Position numbers and translations under genes: made by a program. DNA of 64,000 bases from Streptomyces coeruleorubidus (GTDB lineage Bacteria > Actinomycetota > Actinomycetes > Streptomycetales > Streptomycetaceae). Shown in pieces: positions 46,775-57,671 of the stretch. A model generated the notes under the pieces. That model made no database searches. It saw only the letters and a program-made list of their open reading frames with translations, and had not been told where the DNA came from. The stretch covers positions 1 through 64,000 of the forward strand of contig NZ_CP118527.1 of assembly GCF_028885415.1 (NCBI RefSeq). The letters run 5' to 3'. Position 1 is the stretch's first letter. Every line of letters begins with the position of its first letter.

Positions 46775-47500
46775 GTGACCAGCCTCGACGTCCATGCCGA
46801 AGAACCGGATCTCGCCTCACTGGGGACGCTGCTGGCCGATCGCACGCGCGCCGCGATCTGTCTCGCCCTGCTCGACGGCCGCGCCTGGACGGCCTCCGAG
46901 GTGGCCCGCCTCGCCGGTGTCGCGCCATCCACGGCCACGAGCCACCTGAACCGGCTGGTGGCCGGTGGTCTGCTGGCTCAGGAGCGCCGGGGCCGGCACC
47001 GCTATGTGCGTCTGGCGGACCCCGGCATCGCGGAGATGATCGAGGCGCTGGCGGCCAGGGCGCCCCGCCGGCTGGTCCCGGTCCGTTCGCTCACCGCCGC
47101 CCGCCGGCACCGCGCCGTCGGCTTCGCCCGGGTCTGCTACGACCATCTCGGCGGCTCCCTCGCCGTGGCGACGACCGAGGCCATGACCGCTCGTGGGCTG
47201 TTGTCCTGGGAGTCCGGCCCGGCACTCACCGCGTCCGGCGCGGCATGGCTGACGGGCCTCGGGATCGCGGACGAGGCGGTGGGGGCGGCGGGCCGTCCGC
47301 ATGTGCGCACCTGCCTGGACTGGACGGAACAGCGCCTGCATCTGGCGGGCGCGGTGGCCGCGGCCCTGTTCCACCGCGCGCTGGAGGCGTCCTGGCTCGT
47401 GCCCGGCGACGGCTCCCGCGTCGTGCGGCTGACGGACCAGGGACGCGACGCCTTCCGACAGCACCTGGGCCTGGCGGACGAGGTGCTCACGGCCGGCTGA
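46775..47500 (+). CDS. ArsR-type HTH transcriptional regulator
   Basis: About 241 residues. The N-terminal winged helix is clear: SLGTLLADRTRAAICLALLD, WTASEVARLAGVAPSTATSH, LNRLVAGGLLAQERRGRHRY. A ~140-residue C-terminal domain of the kind following ArsR domains in actinobacteria holds RTCLDWTEQRLHLAGAVAAA. GTG 46775 is preferred because the palindrome at 46735-46750 then falls in the intergenic space; ATG 46739 is the in-frame alternative but overlaps the palindrome. It is probably the regulator of the divergent flavin reductase. Confidence 0.85.
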   Translation: MTSLDVHAEEPDLASLGTLLADRTRAAICLALLDGRAWTASEVARLAGVAPSTATSHLNRLVAGGLLAQERRGRHRYVRLADPGIAEMIEALAARAPRRLVPVRSLTAARRHRAVGFARVCYDHLGGSLAVATTEAMTARGLLSWESGPALTASGAAWLTGLGIADEAVGAAGRPHVRTCLDWTEQRLHLAGAVAAALFHRALEASWLVPGDGSRVVRLTDQGRDAFRQHLGLADEVLTAG

Positions 47501-47529
47501 GCACCTCCCCCGCCCCGGGACGGCCGGGC

Positions 47530-47817
47530 TCAGAACCGGTGTTGCTGCTGCGGCTGCCCGTACGTCTGGCCGCCGTTGCCACTCGCGCTCTGGGCCTGCA
47601 ACTGCTCCGCCTGTTCCTTGGTCACCTTCTGTTCCGCACCGCAGAAGGTGCACTGCGTGAGGTACTTCGTCGAGATCGGGAACAGCGGCACGAAGAACAG
47701 CGTGAACTTCGTGACGCGCTTCCTGAGCGTGTGGGCGGCGGGGTTGCCGCACTGGCCGCAGACCAGCGTCAGTATCGCCAGCTGGTACAGGTACCCCTTG
47801 GTGCCGAAGATGATCAC
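47530..47817 (-). CDS. zinc-ribbon domain protein
   Basis: A 95-residue protein from GTG 47817 (VIIFGTKGYLYQLAILTLV). Two CxxC pairs form a zinc ribbon (CGQCGNP and CTFCGAEQK) around a hydrophobic segment, KFTLFFVPLFPISTKYLTQ. The C-terminus is Gln/Gly-rich. It is a conserved small protein in Streptomyces with no known function. Confidence 0.85.
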   Translation of the reverse strand: MIIFGTKGYLYQLAILTLVCGQCGNPAAHTLRKRVTKFTLFFVPLFPISTKYLTQCTFCGAEQKVTKEQAEQLQAQSASGNGGQTYGQPQQQHRF

Positions 47818-47990
47818 GTGACGGTCCTTCCCGGGTCGGATCTTCCCCCAGTGTCCTGTATCGCGTTCCACCCCGGCGAACCGGTACCCGAGGCGGATGT
47901 GCCCTCGTTCGTGTGGAGAGCCCGGCGGGGCGTGGTCCAGTCGGGTGAGAGCGGGCCGAGTGCCTCCGGGTGCGCCGTTACGGTTCCGCG

Positions 47991-48481
47991 GTGACCTCGA
48001 TCTCCCCCGAAACGCAGCCCGTGCACACCGGCGACCTGGGCTCCCTCGTCGTCATGTCCTGGCGGAGCACATCCCCACCGGGGACGTTCCGTACGTCCTG
48101 GCCTGCTCCCTCGGAGACGGTGCGAACGGCCCGGAGGCCACGTCGAAGGCCATCGAGCAGTTGCTGACCGGCGCCGGCCTCCCTCCGGGCGAGGGCCTCG
48201 TCCACGCGACCCAGCGGCCGAGCCTGCCGGTCGGCCTGCTCGTCGTGCCCGGGTCGGCCGTCCTCACCGTGCAGCACCTCAAGTCCCAGTTCGTCCCGCC
48301 GTCGACCTGGCTGCAGGCCGTGGGCGAACTCGGGTACGCCTACCTCATCTTCGCGACCCGGCCGTGGCCGGAGGGCGCCGAGCCGGGCGACTTCGAGACG
48401 CTGTCCGCCTTCACGTCCGACGAGGACGTGCTGGCGTCGGCCGCGCATGTTGTCCTGCCCGCCCGGAGCCTGCGCAGCTGA
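47991..48481 (+). CDS. DUF5949 family protein (frameshifted)
   Basis: GTG 47991 gives VTSISPETQPVHTGDLGSLV and VMSW; after a one-base slip near 48063 the frame continues EHIPTGDVPYVLACSLGDG, LTGAGLPPGEGLVHATQRPS and GFETL-like acidic C-terminal sequence to the TGA at 48481. One restored G gives 492 nt (163 residues), the DUF5949 size. Function unknown. A strong hairpin (48490-48521) separates it from the convergent pgm. Confidence 0.75.
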
Positions 48482-48489
48482 AGCCCACC

Positions 48490-48521
48490 CGGCCCGGGCC
48501 ACCGTGACGTGGCCCGGGCCG
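48490..48521. terminator. 13-bp stem bidirectional terminator between DUF5949 gene and pgm
   Basis: Perfect arms CGGCCCGGGCCAC (48490-48502) and its complement (48509-48521) with a 6-nt loop, between convergent genes. Confidence 0.85.
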
Positions 48522-48534
48522 TCCCGTGCCGTGC

Positions 48535-50175
<1,641 letters not shown>

Positions 50176-50424
50176 GGGCCCGCTCCTCCACATGGGTGTA
50201 ATTCTTCGCTTGCGCTCTCATCCTTCCTCGTCACAGCCGTCACGCGCGAGAGGGGCACCGCTGTGAGGGCCGGATGTGCGCCAAGCCACGCGGCGGACCG
50301 GCGGCCCGGCTGTCCGCGCCAGGAACCACGAGGAGGCGGCGCCGCGTACCACCGGGACACCCGGTGCTGCGCCGCGCCGCCTTCCGGCCTTGTGGGCGTC
50401 CTGCCGGGCGCCCTCCGCCTCGGG

Positions 50425-50853
50425 TCAGATCCGCCCGCCGGTGAGCCGGGTGAGCGGGCCGTGCGTGTGGCGTTCCGCGCGGCGTCCCACCGCGTACGAC
50501 GCGGCGCTCAGGGCGGTCAGCCCGGCCCCGACGCCCGCGGCGACGCCCTTGCGGTGGGCGATCGTCGTCCAGGCCGTCTTCGCCGTGGCGGCGACGTGGC
50601 CCGAGGCCGCGACGACCGCCTGGCGGCCCGCCTCGACACTCCTGGCCGCGGTCTGCACGGCCGCCGTCGTCGTCTCGGCCGAGCGTTCGGCGCCGGCCTT
50701 GACGGCTGACGCCGCATTATCGGCCTTGGCCGACGCGCGCTTCGCGGCCCGGGTCGTCGGCGCGGTGGCCTTGTCCGCGGTGCTGCGGGCCTTGGACTCG
50801 GTCGTCCGTATGGTGGTCGGCTTCTGATTCGTGCGCTTGTTCTCTTCGGTCAT
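50425..50853 (-). CDS. Ala/Lys-rich protein with one membrane helix
   Basis: A 142-residue protein from ATG 50853. The first ~100 residues are a long Ala/Thr/Lys-rich helix (ARSTADKATAPTTRAAKRAS) of apolipophorin/LEA-like composition. A Gly/Ala-rich segment near the C-terminus (VAAGVGAGLTALSAASYAVG) could span the membrane. Function not recognised. Confidence 0.6.
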   Translation of the reverse strand: MTEENKRTNQKPTTIRTTESKARSTADKATAPTTRAAKRASAKADNAASAVKAGAERSAETTTAAVQTAARSVEAGRQAVVAASGHVAATAKTAWTTIAHRKGVAAGVGAGLTALSAASYAVGRRAERHTHGPLTRLTGGRI

Positions 50854-50991
50854 GGACTCCGACTTGCCTCTGACTCCGGCGGCAAACACGTTCGGTCGCG
50901 CACCGTCCGGGCGGGCGAAGGGCTGAGCACCTCGTCGGAGGGGTAAGCGAGCTACAGGCAAGACGACGTCAGAACACGAGGGAAGTGCATC

Positions 50992-51138
50992 ATGGCCGGC
51001 ATCCTGAATCGCATCAAGCAGTTCGCCCGGAGCCCGCAGGGGCGGCGGGCCGTCGAGCAGGCACGGCGAGCCGCCGCAGATCCTCGCAAGCGGGCCCAGG
51101 CCCAGCGGCTGCTGGGCAAGCTCCGCGGCCGCCGCTGA
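50992..51138 (+). CDS. small basic protein, 48 aa
   Basis: ATG 50992 behind GAGGGAAG gives MAGILNRIKQFARSPQGRR, then a helical Arg/Ala-rich stretch ending LLGKLRGRR. Codon use is normal. The pattern resembles small Streptomyces proteins of unknown function. It lies divergent from the Ala/Lys-rich gene and upstream of the lipoprotein gene. Confidence 0.6.
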   Translation: MAGILNRIKQFARSPQGRRAVEQARRAAADPRKRAQAQRLLGKLRGRR

Positions 51139-51253
51139 CCGGTCCGCACCGGCCGCACCGGAATTCTCCCGAGACCAACTCTTCGAGCGCATACGTGTGT
51201 TCATGCCCGGCATGGGCACTTGGGTCGCACCACACCCGAGAGGAGCTGGTTCG

Positions 51254-52126
51254 ATGGGCAGGGCAGGGAACGGCAGGAAGGTCTGTGCCTTAGGCGTCGC
51301 CGGTGTGCTGGCCGGCACGGTGCTGGTCGGCTGCGGCGACGACGACGGCACGGGTGACCGCGCACGGGGTTCCTCGGCCGGAGGCAACGCACAGGAGCAG
51401 GGCACGCAGGCGGTGCGCTCGGCCTACGACAGGACGGCCGAGGAGGACACCGCCAAGGTGAGGCTGCGCGTGCAGACCTCGGCCCAGGGCGCCTCGCAGA
51501 CCGCGAACGGACAGGGCGCCGTGGACCTGGACGACGGCGACAGCGTCATGACGCTCACGGTGCAGGGGCAGCGGATCGAGCAGCGGGTGATCGATCAGGT
51601 GCTGTACCAGAAGATGCCGGAGGGGCAGGCGCCGGGCGGCAAGCCCTGGATCAAGATCGACCTGGGGAAGGTCGCCGCACAGCAGGGCGCGGGCGACCGG
51701 TCCATGAGCGATCCGGCACAGTCCGCGGCCTACGCCAAAGCGATCACCGACAAGGACGTGACGGAGAAGGGCACGGCCACGATCGACGGCGTCCGGACCA
51801 CGCACTACCGCGTCTCCGTCGACGTCGCCGGGCTGCCCGACGGAGACACGCTGCGCCAGCAGGTCGGCCCGACTCTGCCGATGGACGTGTGGCTCGACGA
51901 AGAGGGCCGCATGCGCCGTCAGCAGATCGACATGACCCTCAAGTCCGCCCCGGGCTCGACGGAACGGTCCTCCAGCGACACCTCGTCCTCGCCTCAGCGG
52001 GTGACGGTGCGCACGGTCATGGACTTCACCGACTTCGGCACCGAGGTGGAGGCGGACGCGCCCCCGGCCGGGCAGGTCACCGACATGACCGGCAAGGCCC
52101 TGGAGCAGGGCAAGGGGCAGAGCTGA
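51254..52126 (+). CDS. LppX/LprG-like lipoprotein
   Basis: A 290-residue lipoprotein starting at ATG 51254 behind GAGAGGAG. The signal ends in the lipobox LVGCGDDDG. The mature part resembles the actinobacterial LppX/LprAFG fold: AEEDTAKVRLRVQTSAQGAS, YQKMPEGQAPGGKPWIKIDL, DGVRTTHYRVSVDVAGLPDG, LPMDVWLDEEGRMRRQQIDM. Family members carry lipids or glycolipids at the cell surface; the ligand here is unknown. It is convergent with the SDR gene at 52133. Confidence 0.82.
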   Translation: MGRAGNGRKVCALGVAGVLAGTVLVGCGDDDGTGDRARGSSAGGNAQEQGTQAVRSAYDRTAEEDTAKVRLRVQTSAQGASQTANGQGAVDLDDGDSVMTLTVQGQRIEQRVIDQVLYQKMPEGQAPGGKPWIKIDLGKVAAQQGAGDRSMSDPAQSAAYAKAITDKDVTEKGTATIDGVRTTHYRVSVDVAGLPDGDTLRQQVGPTLPMDVWLDEEGRMRRQQIDMTLKSAPGSTERSSSDTSSSPQRVTVRTVMDFTDFGTEVEADAPPAGQVTDMTGKALEQGKGQS

Positions 52127-52132
52127 CCCAAC

Positions 52133-53083
52133 TCACCGCACGCCGCGGCTGCGGAACCTCCGTACGAGGTCGTCCGCGGCCGCCGGCCAGTCGGGACGGC
52201 CGAAGGTGAAGCCCGCGTCCAGGAGGCGGCCGGGGACGACGCGGCGGCTCTTCAGCAGCAGTTCGGTGTCCGAGCGCAGGGCGAAGGCGCCGGCCTCGGC
52301 CATCCAGCGCGTCGCGGGCAGGCCCACCGGGACGCCCCAGGCGCTCCGCAGGGCGCGCATGAAGTCGCGGTGCGGCAGGGGCGCGGGAGCGGCGAGATTG
52401 ACCGGCCCCGTGATGTCGTCCCGGGCGATGAGGAACTCGACCGCCCGGACGAAGTCCTGGTCGTGGATCCACGACACGTACTGTGCGCCGCCGGCGACGG
52501 GGCCGCCGAGGCCCAGCCGGGCCAGCCGCAGCAGGACGTCGAAGACGCCGCCGCGGTCCGGGCTCATCACCATGGCGGCACGCAGAGCCACCTTCCGGGT
52601 GTCCGGGGTGTCGGCCGTCTCCTGCTCCCGCTCCCAGGCCTTGGCGATGTCGACGCTGTAGGCCCAGTAGCCGGGGGCGTCGGGTTCGGTGCCTCCGATC
52701 ACACCGGTGGCCTCGTCGTTGGGCGCGTCGTAGCGGTGGGCGTAGACGGTCGCGGTGCTCATCTGGAGCCAGATCCGGGGCGGTCGGGCGGCCGCGGTGA
52801 TCGCCTCGCCCACGACCCGGGCGGAGTGGACCCGTGAGTCCATCATCTCGCGGAGGTTGGCGGGGGTGTAGCGGCAGTTCACGCTCCGGCCGGCCAGGTT
52901 GACCACGACGTCGCTGCCGTCGATCTCCCCCGCCCACGGACCCAGGGTCGCGCCGTCCCAGTGCACTTCGTCCCGCTGCCGCGGACGCCTGCTGAGCACC
53001 ACGACGTCATGTCCGGCCGCGCTCAGCGCCCGCTTCAGGACGGTGCCGACCTGCCCGGTGCCGCCGGGTATCACGATCTTCAT
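52133..53083 (-). CDS. NAD-dependent epimerase/dehydratase-like protein (TIGR01777 type)
   Basis: A 316-residue atypical SDR. The N-terminal nucleotide motif is GGTGQVG (IPGGTGQVGTVLKRALSAAG), with DVVVNLAGRSVNCRYTPANL, MSTATVYAHRYDA and a C-terminal DUF1731-like region (MRALRSAWGVPVGLPATRWM, RVVPGRLLDAGFTFGRPDW). This pattern is typical of the YfcH/TIGR01777 group. The reaction is not known. Confidence 0.85.
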   Translation of the reverse strand: MKIVIPGGTGQVGTVLKRALSAAGHDVVVLSRRPRQRDEVHWDGATLGPWAGEIDGSDVVVNLAGRSVNCRYTPANLREMMDSRVHSARVVGEAITAAARPPRIWLQMSTATVYAHRYDAPNDEATGVIGGTEPDAPGYWAYSVDIAKAWEREQETADTPDTRKVALRAAMVMSPDRGGVFDVLLRLARLGLGGPVAGGAQYVSWIHDQDFVRAVEFLIARDDITGPVNLAAPAPLPHRDFMRALRSAWGVPVGLPATRWMAEAGAFALRSDTELLLKSRRVVPGRLLDAGFTFGRPDWPAAADDLVRRFRSRGVR

Positions 53084-53196
53084 GTCACTCCCCCTCGATG
53101 TATGGGAGTGACCCTAGCTCATATTTGAACGCGTTCAAAACACTCGATGGCGTGGGACTCAGCCTGCGCAGATGTGCCATCGGGCAAGATGGGGCC

Positions 53197-53526
53197 ATGA
53201 GCGTAGTCAAGATCAATGTGCTGACCGTGCCCGCCGAGCAGCGGGAGACGCTGGAGAAGCGGTTCGCCTCCCGCGCGCACACCGTGGAGAGCTCCGACGG
53301 GTTCGAGTGGTTCGAGCTCCTCCGCCCCGTGGAGGGCACCGACACCTACCTCGTCTACACCCGGTGGCGTGACGAGGCGTCGTTCCAGGCCTGGATGGAA
53401 GGACCGATGAAGGCCGCGCACCAGGGCGGCGGCGAGGGAGGCGAGCGCCCCAAGCCCGCGGCGAGCGACTCGACGCTCTGGTCGTTCGAGGTGGTACAGC
53501 AGGCGGGGCCGAAGGGCGCCTCGTGA
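53197..53526 (+). CDS. antibiotic biosynthesis monooxygenase (ABM) domain protein
   Basis: A 109-residue ferredoxin-like ABM-fold protein from ATG 53197: SVVKINVLTVPAEQRETLEK, SSDGFEWFELLRPVEGTDTY and YTRWRDEASFQAWMEGPMK. Several family members are haem-degrading (IsdG/HmoB-like) monooxygenases, and the middle sequence fits that group. Haem ligands cannot be confirmed. Divergent from the SDR gene. Confidence 0.85.
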   Translation: MSVVKINVLTVPAEQRETLEKRFASRAHTVESSDGFEWFELLRPVEGTDTYLVYTRWRDEASFQAWMEGPMKAAHQGGGEGGERPKPAASDSTLWSFEVVQQAGPKGAS

Positions 53527-53542
53527 TCCAGGGGAAAACCCT

Positions 53543-54176
53543 TTAGCCGTCGCCCTGTTCCACCGCCGATTCCGCCGTGAGTACGAGGATCGCGATCTGT
53601 ACGCGGTTCTCAAGAGCCCGCGGGCGACCAGTTCCGCGACGTCCCGTTCGCGCCGGGTGAGTGCGTCCAGCGGGTCGCCCGGGCCGCCGGGCGGCCCGCC
53701 GGCCTGTGACGAGCGGGGCCGCACGCCGGACAGCAGCGGCGCCGGCAGGTCGGAGAACGCCCGAATCAGCCGCCGCGTGACCGTCGGCGCGAGCTTCGCC
53801 TCGCCCGCCGCGACCACTCCGATCGCCTCGACCAGCAGCTCCGGCGTGGTGTTCTTCAGCAGGAACCCGCCGGCCCCGGCGCGCAGCGCGGCGTGCACGT
53901 ACTCGTCCACGTCGAACGTCGTCAGCACCAGCACGCGCGGTCGCGGCCCCGGGTGCGGCCAGCCCTGGAGGATCCGCGCGGTCGCCCCCACCCCGGTCAT
54001 GCCGGGCATCCGTACGTCCATCAGCACCACGTCCGGGCGCGGTTCGTACGCCGTCTCGACGGCCCGCGCGCCGCCTCGCCCACCACCTCGACGTCCGTAC
54101 GCCGCAGCATGGCCCGCAGTGCCGTCCTGACCAACTCCTGGTCGTCCACGGTCAGCACCCGCACCGGCGGCGTCAT
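53543..54176 (-). pseudogene. NarL-family response regulator with deleted HTH core
   Basis: ATG 54176: PPVRVLTVDDQELVRTALRA (acidic pocket), then after a one-base slip near 54080, YEPRPDVVLMDVRMPGMTG (phospho-Asp) and RVLVLTTFDVDEYVHAALRA. The LuxR domain begins LTRRERDVAELVARGL and then jumps directly to ENRVQIAILV at about 53610. Roughly 35-40 residues, including the recognition helix, are missing. The product could not bind DNA normally. Its ATG overlaps the stop of the kinase remnant (ATGA). Confidence 0.7.
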
Positions 54177-54320
54177 CGGCCGTCCCGGCAGGCCAGTCCC
54201 TCTCGCACGGGGACGGCGCCGGCGTGCTTGCGTACGTTCGACAACGCCTCCTGCACGACGCGGTACCGCAGCTCCGCGGGGGTAGGCCGTACGGCGTGGT
54301 AACGGGGGTCGGTGGTGCCT
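54173..54320 (-). pseudogene. sensor histidine kinase, C-terminal fragment
   Basis: About 45 codons: RYHAVRPTPAELRYRVVQEA followed by LSNVRKHAGAVPV, the N-box of a NarL-type (HisKA_3) kinase. The G-boxes and the whole N-terminal sensor are absent. The stop overlaps the response-regulator start by 4 bp, as expected for a former operon. Confidence 0.6.
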
Positions 54321-54349
54321 CCCCGGGGGACGGCGGCCGGAGGCCGTGC

Positions 54350-55701
54350 TCAGGTGCGCCAGGAGCGCGAGGGTGCGGCGGTACGGCCGACCGCCGCCGC
54401 CAGCTTGCGGAGCCGGCGCCAGTCCAGTCGGGGTGGCGCCTCGGGGACCCCGGGGCGGTTGCGCGGCACCCGGACGCGCAGGGCGCGGCGGGCGATGCGG
54501 CAGTGGACGGGGCGGGCAGGGTGAGCGCCTCGCCGTCGAGGCCGACCTCCAGGTGCGGTGCGTCGGCCTCGACGACCACGTGCTGGGCGGTGAGCACCGT
54601 GAGCCCCTCCGGGCGCGGGGCCAGCAGGAGTTCGGCCGCTTCCACGGCACTGTCGACGCGGACGGCGAGCACGCCCAGCTTTCCGGAGTCGAGGCGCTCG
54701 CGCCGACCGAAGCCGAACGGATCGTCCATGCGGTACGGGTTGTTGCTCACCAGCACGGCCTGCGGGTCGGCGATGGTGGTGCCGTCGGCGCCCGCCGTCA
54801 GCCGCGGGCCGCTCTGCCGGGTGAGCAGCTCCGGCAGCCGCTCCAGCGCCGCGCCGACCTTGTCCTCGCGATAGCCCGGGCTCTGGACGACGGCCCCGTA
54901 CACGCCGAACGACGCGTTGTTGACGAAGGGCCGGTCGTCGGCGAAGCCGAGGTCGACGCGGAGTTCGACCCCGTCGGTGAGGGCGTCGAGGCACGTGGAC
55001 GGATCGTCGCGGTCCAGGCCCAGGTCCATGGCGAAGTGGTTGCGCGTGCCGGCCGAGATGACGAGGAACGGCAGGCCGTGTTCCGCCGCGACGGCGGCGA
55101 CCAGAGCCTGCGTGCCGTCGCCGCCCGCGACTCCGAGCAGGTCGGCTCCGTCGGCCACGGCGGCCCTGGCCAGCGCGGAGACGTCCTGGTGCTTCTCCGG
55201 GTCGAGGAGGACGACCTGGGCGCCCAGCGCCTCGGCCTTCTCCTTGAGGCCGAACTTCCCGACCTTGCCGCCGCCGGAGCGGGGGTTGAGCAGGAGGAAG
55301 GGGCGCTTCGGCGGTGGCGTGCGGTACTCCTTGACCCGTACCGGCCGCAGGCCCGTGCTGCGCAGGGCGTAGCGGCCGCTCCAGACCGCCAGGCACCACA
55401 GCAGCAGGGACGCGAAGACCACCCAGAGGAGATTCGCGGCCGCGAAAACGATGATGACGGCGACGGGGGTGACGACGGCCAGTGCGGCCGACGCCGTCCG
55501 GGCCGGTCCCCGGCGGGACAGGACCCACCAGAGTGCCGCCGCGGTCAGGGCGAGTCCCGCCAGGCCGGCCGCGAGCAGCAGCAGTCCTTTCAGACCGCCG
55601 GTCACCAGGGGCAGCGACGCCGCCAGCGCGACCGCGGCCAGGGCTCCCCTGGCCGCCCATCTCTGCCGGCGGTGACACCGCTCGCTCATCGCCGATCCCA
55701 T
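54350..55701 (-). CDS. membrane-anchored diacylglycerol kinase family protein (frameshifted near C-terminus)
   Basis: ATG 55701 behind GGAGGG. Residues 10-110 hold four hydrophobic segments (LVTGGLKGLLLLAAGLAGLA, VIIVFAAANLLWVVFASLLL). The DAGK catalytic domain follows: RPFLLLNPRSGGGKVGKFG, DLLGVAGGDGTQALVAAVA, FLVISAGTRNHFAMDLGLD, DDRPFVNNASFGVYGAVVQ. A one-base slip near 54520 separates EALTLPAP from the basic C-terminal tail (HCRIARRALRVRVPRNRPG). One base restores 450 residues. It phosphorylates a lipid or sphingosine-like alcohol. Confidence 0.85.
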
Positions 55702-56020
55702 GAGGTCCCTCCGCTCGAAGGCGCGGGCGGGCCTTCCAGGCCGCGCCCGGCCGTGAAACATGGTGCCCGCCGACGGATCGGCATGGCCACTGCCATCCCT
55801 GATGGCTCCCCTGCCGTGGCGCACGTCAGACGTGACGATCTTCCGGGGCGGAGCCATCGGTAGCGTACGCGGCCCTTGTGAGCGCGGTTCCGCGCCCCGG
55901 GGCACATCGGCGCTCACCGGCTCGGCCGCTGTCGACAGTGACTTCGCACTCCCTCTTGACCTGTTGAGTCTTATTACGCAACTCTGCTGCCACAGTTCCT
56001 GTCGAGGAGGCCGGCACGCG
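55702..56020. other. intergenic region between divergent genes
   Basis: 319 bp without a gene. A TTGACC followed by an A/T-richer stretch with TATTAC at about 55956-55978 could be promoter elements for the SRPBCC-LLM operon, but spacing is poor for a standard sigma-70 promoter. Confidence 0.3.
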
Positions 56021-56527
56021 ATGGAGTGGACGGGCGCGCGGTATGCGGACAGACCGACGGTCGAGGTGACGACGTGGATCGCCGCCCCGCCGGGGCGGGT
56101 GTGGGCGCTGGTGTCGGACGTGACGCGCATGCCCGAGCTGAGCGAGGAGTTGCAGTCGGTGCGGTGGGTCGACGGGGCCACTGGTCCCGCGGTCGGGGCC
56201 CGGTTCGTCGGGCGGAACAAGCACGAGGCGTTCGGCGAGTGGGAGACGACCTCCACGGTCGTCGCGTGCGAGCCCGGGCGGGTGTTCTCCTGGGCGGTCG
56301 GGGATCCGGCCGAGCCCAGTGCCGTCTGGCGGTTCGGCCTCACGCCCGGGAACGGCGGGACCGAGCTGTCGCAGTGGATGCGCATGGGACCCGGGCGCTC
56401 CGGGCTCTCCTTCGCGATCGACGCCATGCCGGAGAAGGAGCAGAAGATCGTGTTCGTGAGGTTGCGGGAGTTCGAGCGCGGCATGACCGCCGCGCTGGAG
56501 CGCATCCGGCAGTGGGCTCAGGCGTGA
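56021..56527 (+). CDS. SRPBCC (polyketide-cyclase-like) protein
   Basis: A 168-residue START-like protein from ATG 56021 behind GAGGAGG: VEVTTWIAAPPGRVWALVSD, GRNKHEAFGEWETTSTVVAC, ERMTAALE-like C-terminal helix. It probably binds a hydrophobic ligand. Its TGA overlaps the ATG of the LLM oxidoreductase (TGATG), so the two are translated together and likely act on related substrates. Confidence 0.87.
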   Translation: MEWTGARYADRPTVEVTTWIAAPPGRVWALVSDVTRMPELSEELQSVRWVDGATGPAVGARFVGRNKHEAFGEWETTSTVVACEPGRVFSWAVGDPAEPSAVWRFGLTPGNGGTELSQWMRMGPGRSGLSFAIDAMPEKEQKIVFVRLREFERGMTAALERIRQWAQA

Positions 56528-57585
56528 TGCGGACGGCGACGACCGTCGAGGCGTCGGGCCTCGGCTCCTGGTCCCGGCAGGCCGACTTCGTCGTCGAGGC
56601 CGAGAAACTGGGGCTCGACGTCTGCTGGGTGGCCGAGGCGTGGGGCTCCGACGCCCCGTCCGCCCTGGGCTTCTACGCGGCCCGTACGGAACGGATGCTG
56701 CTGGGCTCGGCGGTCATGCAGGTCGGGACGCGCACGCCGGTGGCTCTCGCACAGACGGCGATCACCCTGTCCAACCTGTCCGGCGGACGTTTCCTGCTCG
56801 GTCTCGGCCCGTCCGGTCCACAGGTGATGGAGGGCCTCCACGGAGTGCCGTTCGCCCGTCCCCTGGCTCGCGTGCGCGAGACGGTGGAGATCGTGCGGCA
56901 GGTGCTCGCGGGCGGCAGAATCTCCTACCCTGGCTCGGAGTTCAGGATTCCGCTGCCCGGCGGGGAGGCGGTGCCGATGCGCCTGTCCATGCGGGCCGAG
57001 CACGCCGTGCCCGTCTATCTGGCCGCGCTGTCGCCCGCCATGCTGCGACTGACCGGCCAGGTCGCGGACGGCTGGCTCGGCACCAGCTTCGTACCGGAGG
57101 GCGCGGCGGACGCCTACTTCGCTCCGCTGGACGAGGGACTGGCCGCCGCCGGCCGCAGCCGCGCCGGCTTCGACGTCTGCCAGGGCGCCGAGGTCGCGTT
57201 CGCCCGGGACGAGGAGGCGCTGGCCGCCATGGTCGCGGGCCGGAAGAAGGAACTCGCCTTCAGCCTGGGCGGCATGGGCTCGGCGTCGGCCAACTTCTAC
57301 AACCGGGCCTACAGCCGGCAGGGCTGGGCCGAGGTCGCGGCGGAGGTACGGGAGCGCTGGCAGGCGGGCGACCGGGACGGAGCGGCCGGTCTGGTGACCG
57401 ACGAGATGGTGCTGGCCACCACGCTCATCGGCACGGAGGAGATGGTGCGGCGGCGGCTGCGCGTCTGGCGGGACGCCGGGGTGGACACGGTCCGCCTCTA
57501 CCCGGCCGGGGAGAGCCTCGATGAGCGGCTCAACACCCTCGGCAGGGCGATCGAGTTGGTCCGCGAGACCGGCGGCGCGGTCTGA
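56527..57585 (+). CDS. LLM-class F420-dependent oxidoreductase
   Basis: A 352-residue luciferase-like TIM barrel: LGLDVCWVAEAWGSDAPSA, LGSAVMQVGTRTPVALAQTA, LSGGRFLLGLGPSGPQVMEG, VYLAALSPAMLRLTGQVADG. Motifs and lack of an FMN-reductase partner fit the actinobacterial F420-dependent subgroup. The substrate is unknown. It is coupled to the upstream SRPBCC gene by a one-base start/stop overlap. Confidence 0.88.
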   Translation: MRTATTVEASGLGSWSRQADFVVEAEKLGLDVCWVAEAWGSDAPSALGFYAARTERMLLGSAVMQVGTRTPVALAQTAITLSNLSGGRFLLGLGPSGPQVMEGLHGVPFARPLARVRETVEIVRQVLAGGRISYPGSEFRIPLPGGEAVPMRLSMRAEHAVPVYLAALSPAMLRLTGQVADGWLGTSFVPEGAADAYFAPLDEGLAAAGRSRAGFDVCQGAEVAFARDEEALAAMVAGRKKELAFSLGGMGSASANFYNRAYSRQGWAEVAAEVRERWQAGDRDGAAGLVTDEMVLATTLIGTEEMVRRRLRVWRDAGVDTVRLYPAGESLDERLNTLGRAIELVRETGGAV

Positions 57586-57671
57586 ACCCGGCGGGCGGGT
57601 AGGCTCCCGTGCCGATCGCCGGAGGACACGGCCAAGCCGATCACCGGTGACACGACCAACAGGGGGACTTC

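Noticed and set aside
53119..56505. A single minus-strand frame of more than 1100 codons
   Set aside because: It runs through the response regulator, diacylglycerol kinase and antisense DNA with no stop. Only the parts matching known families are real; the remainder is chance open frame in very GC-rich DNA.
57260..57600. Possible second frame or fusion at the end of the LLM gene
   Set aside because: The LLM frame is intact to its stop and family-like to the end; overlapping frames have no motifs.
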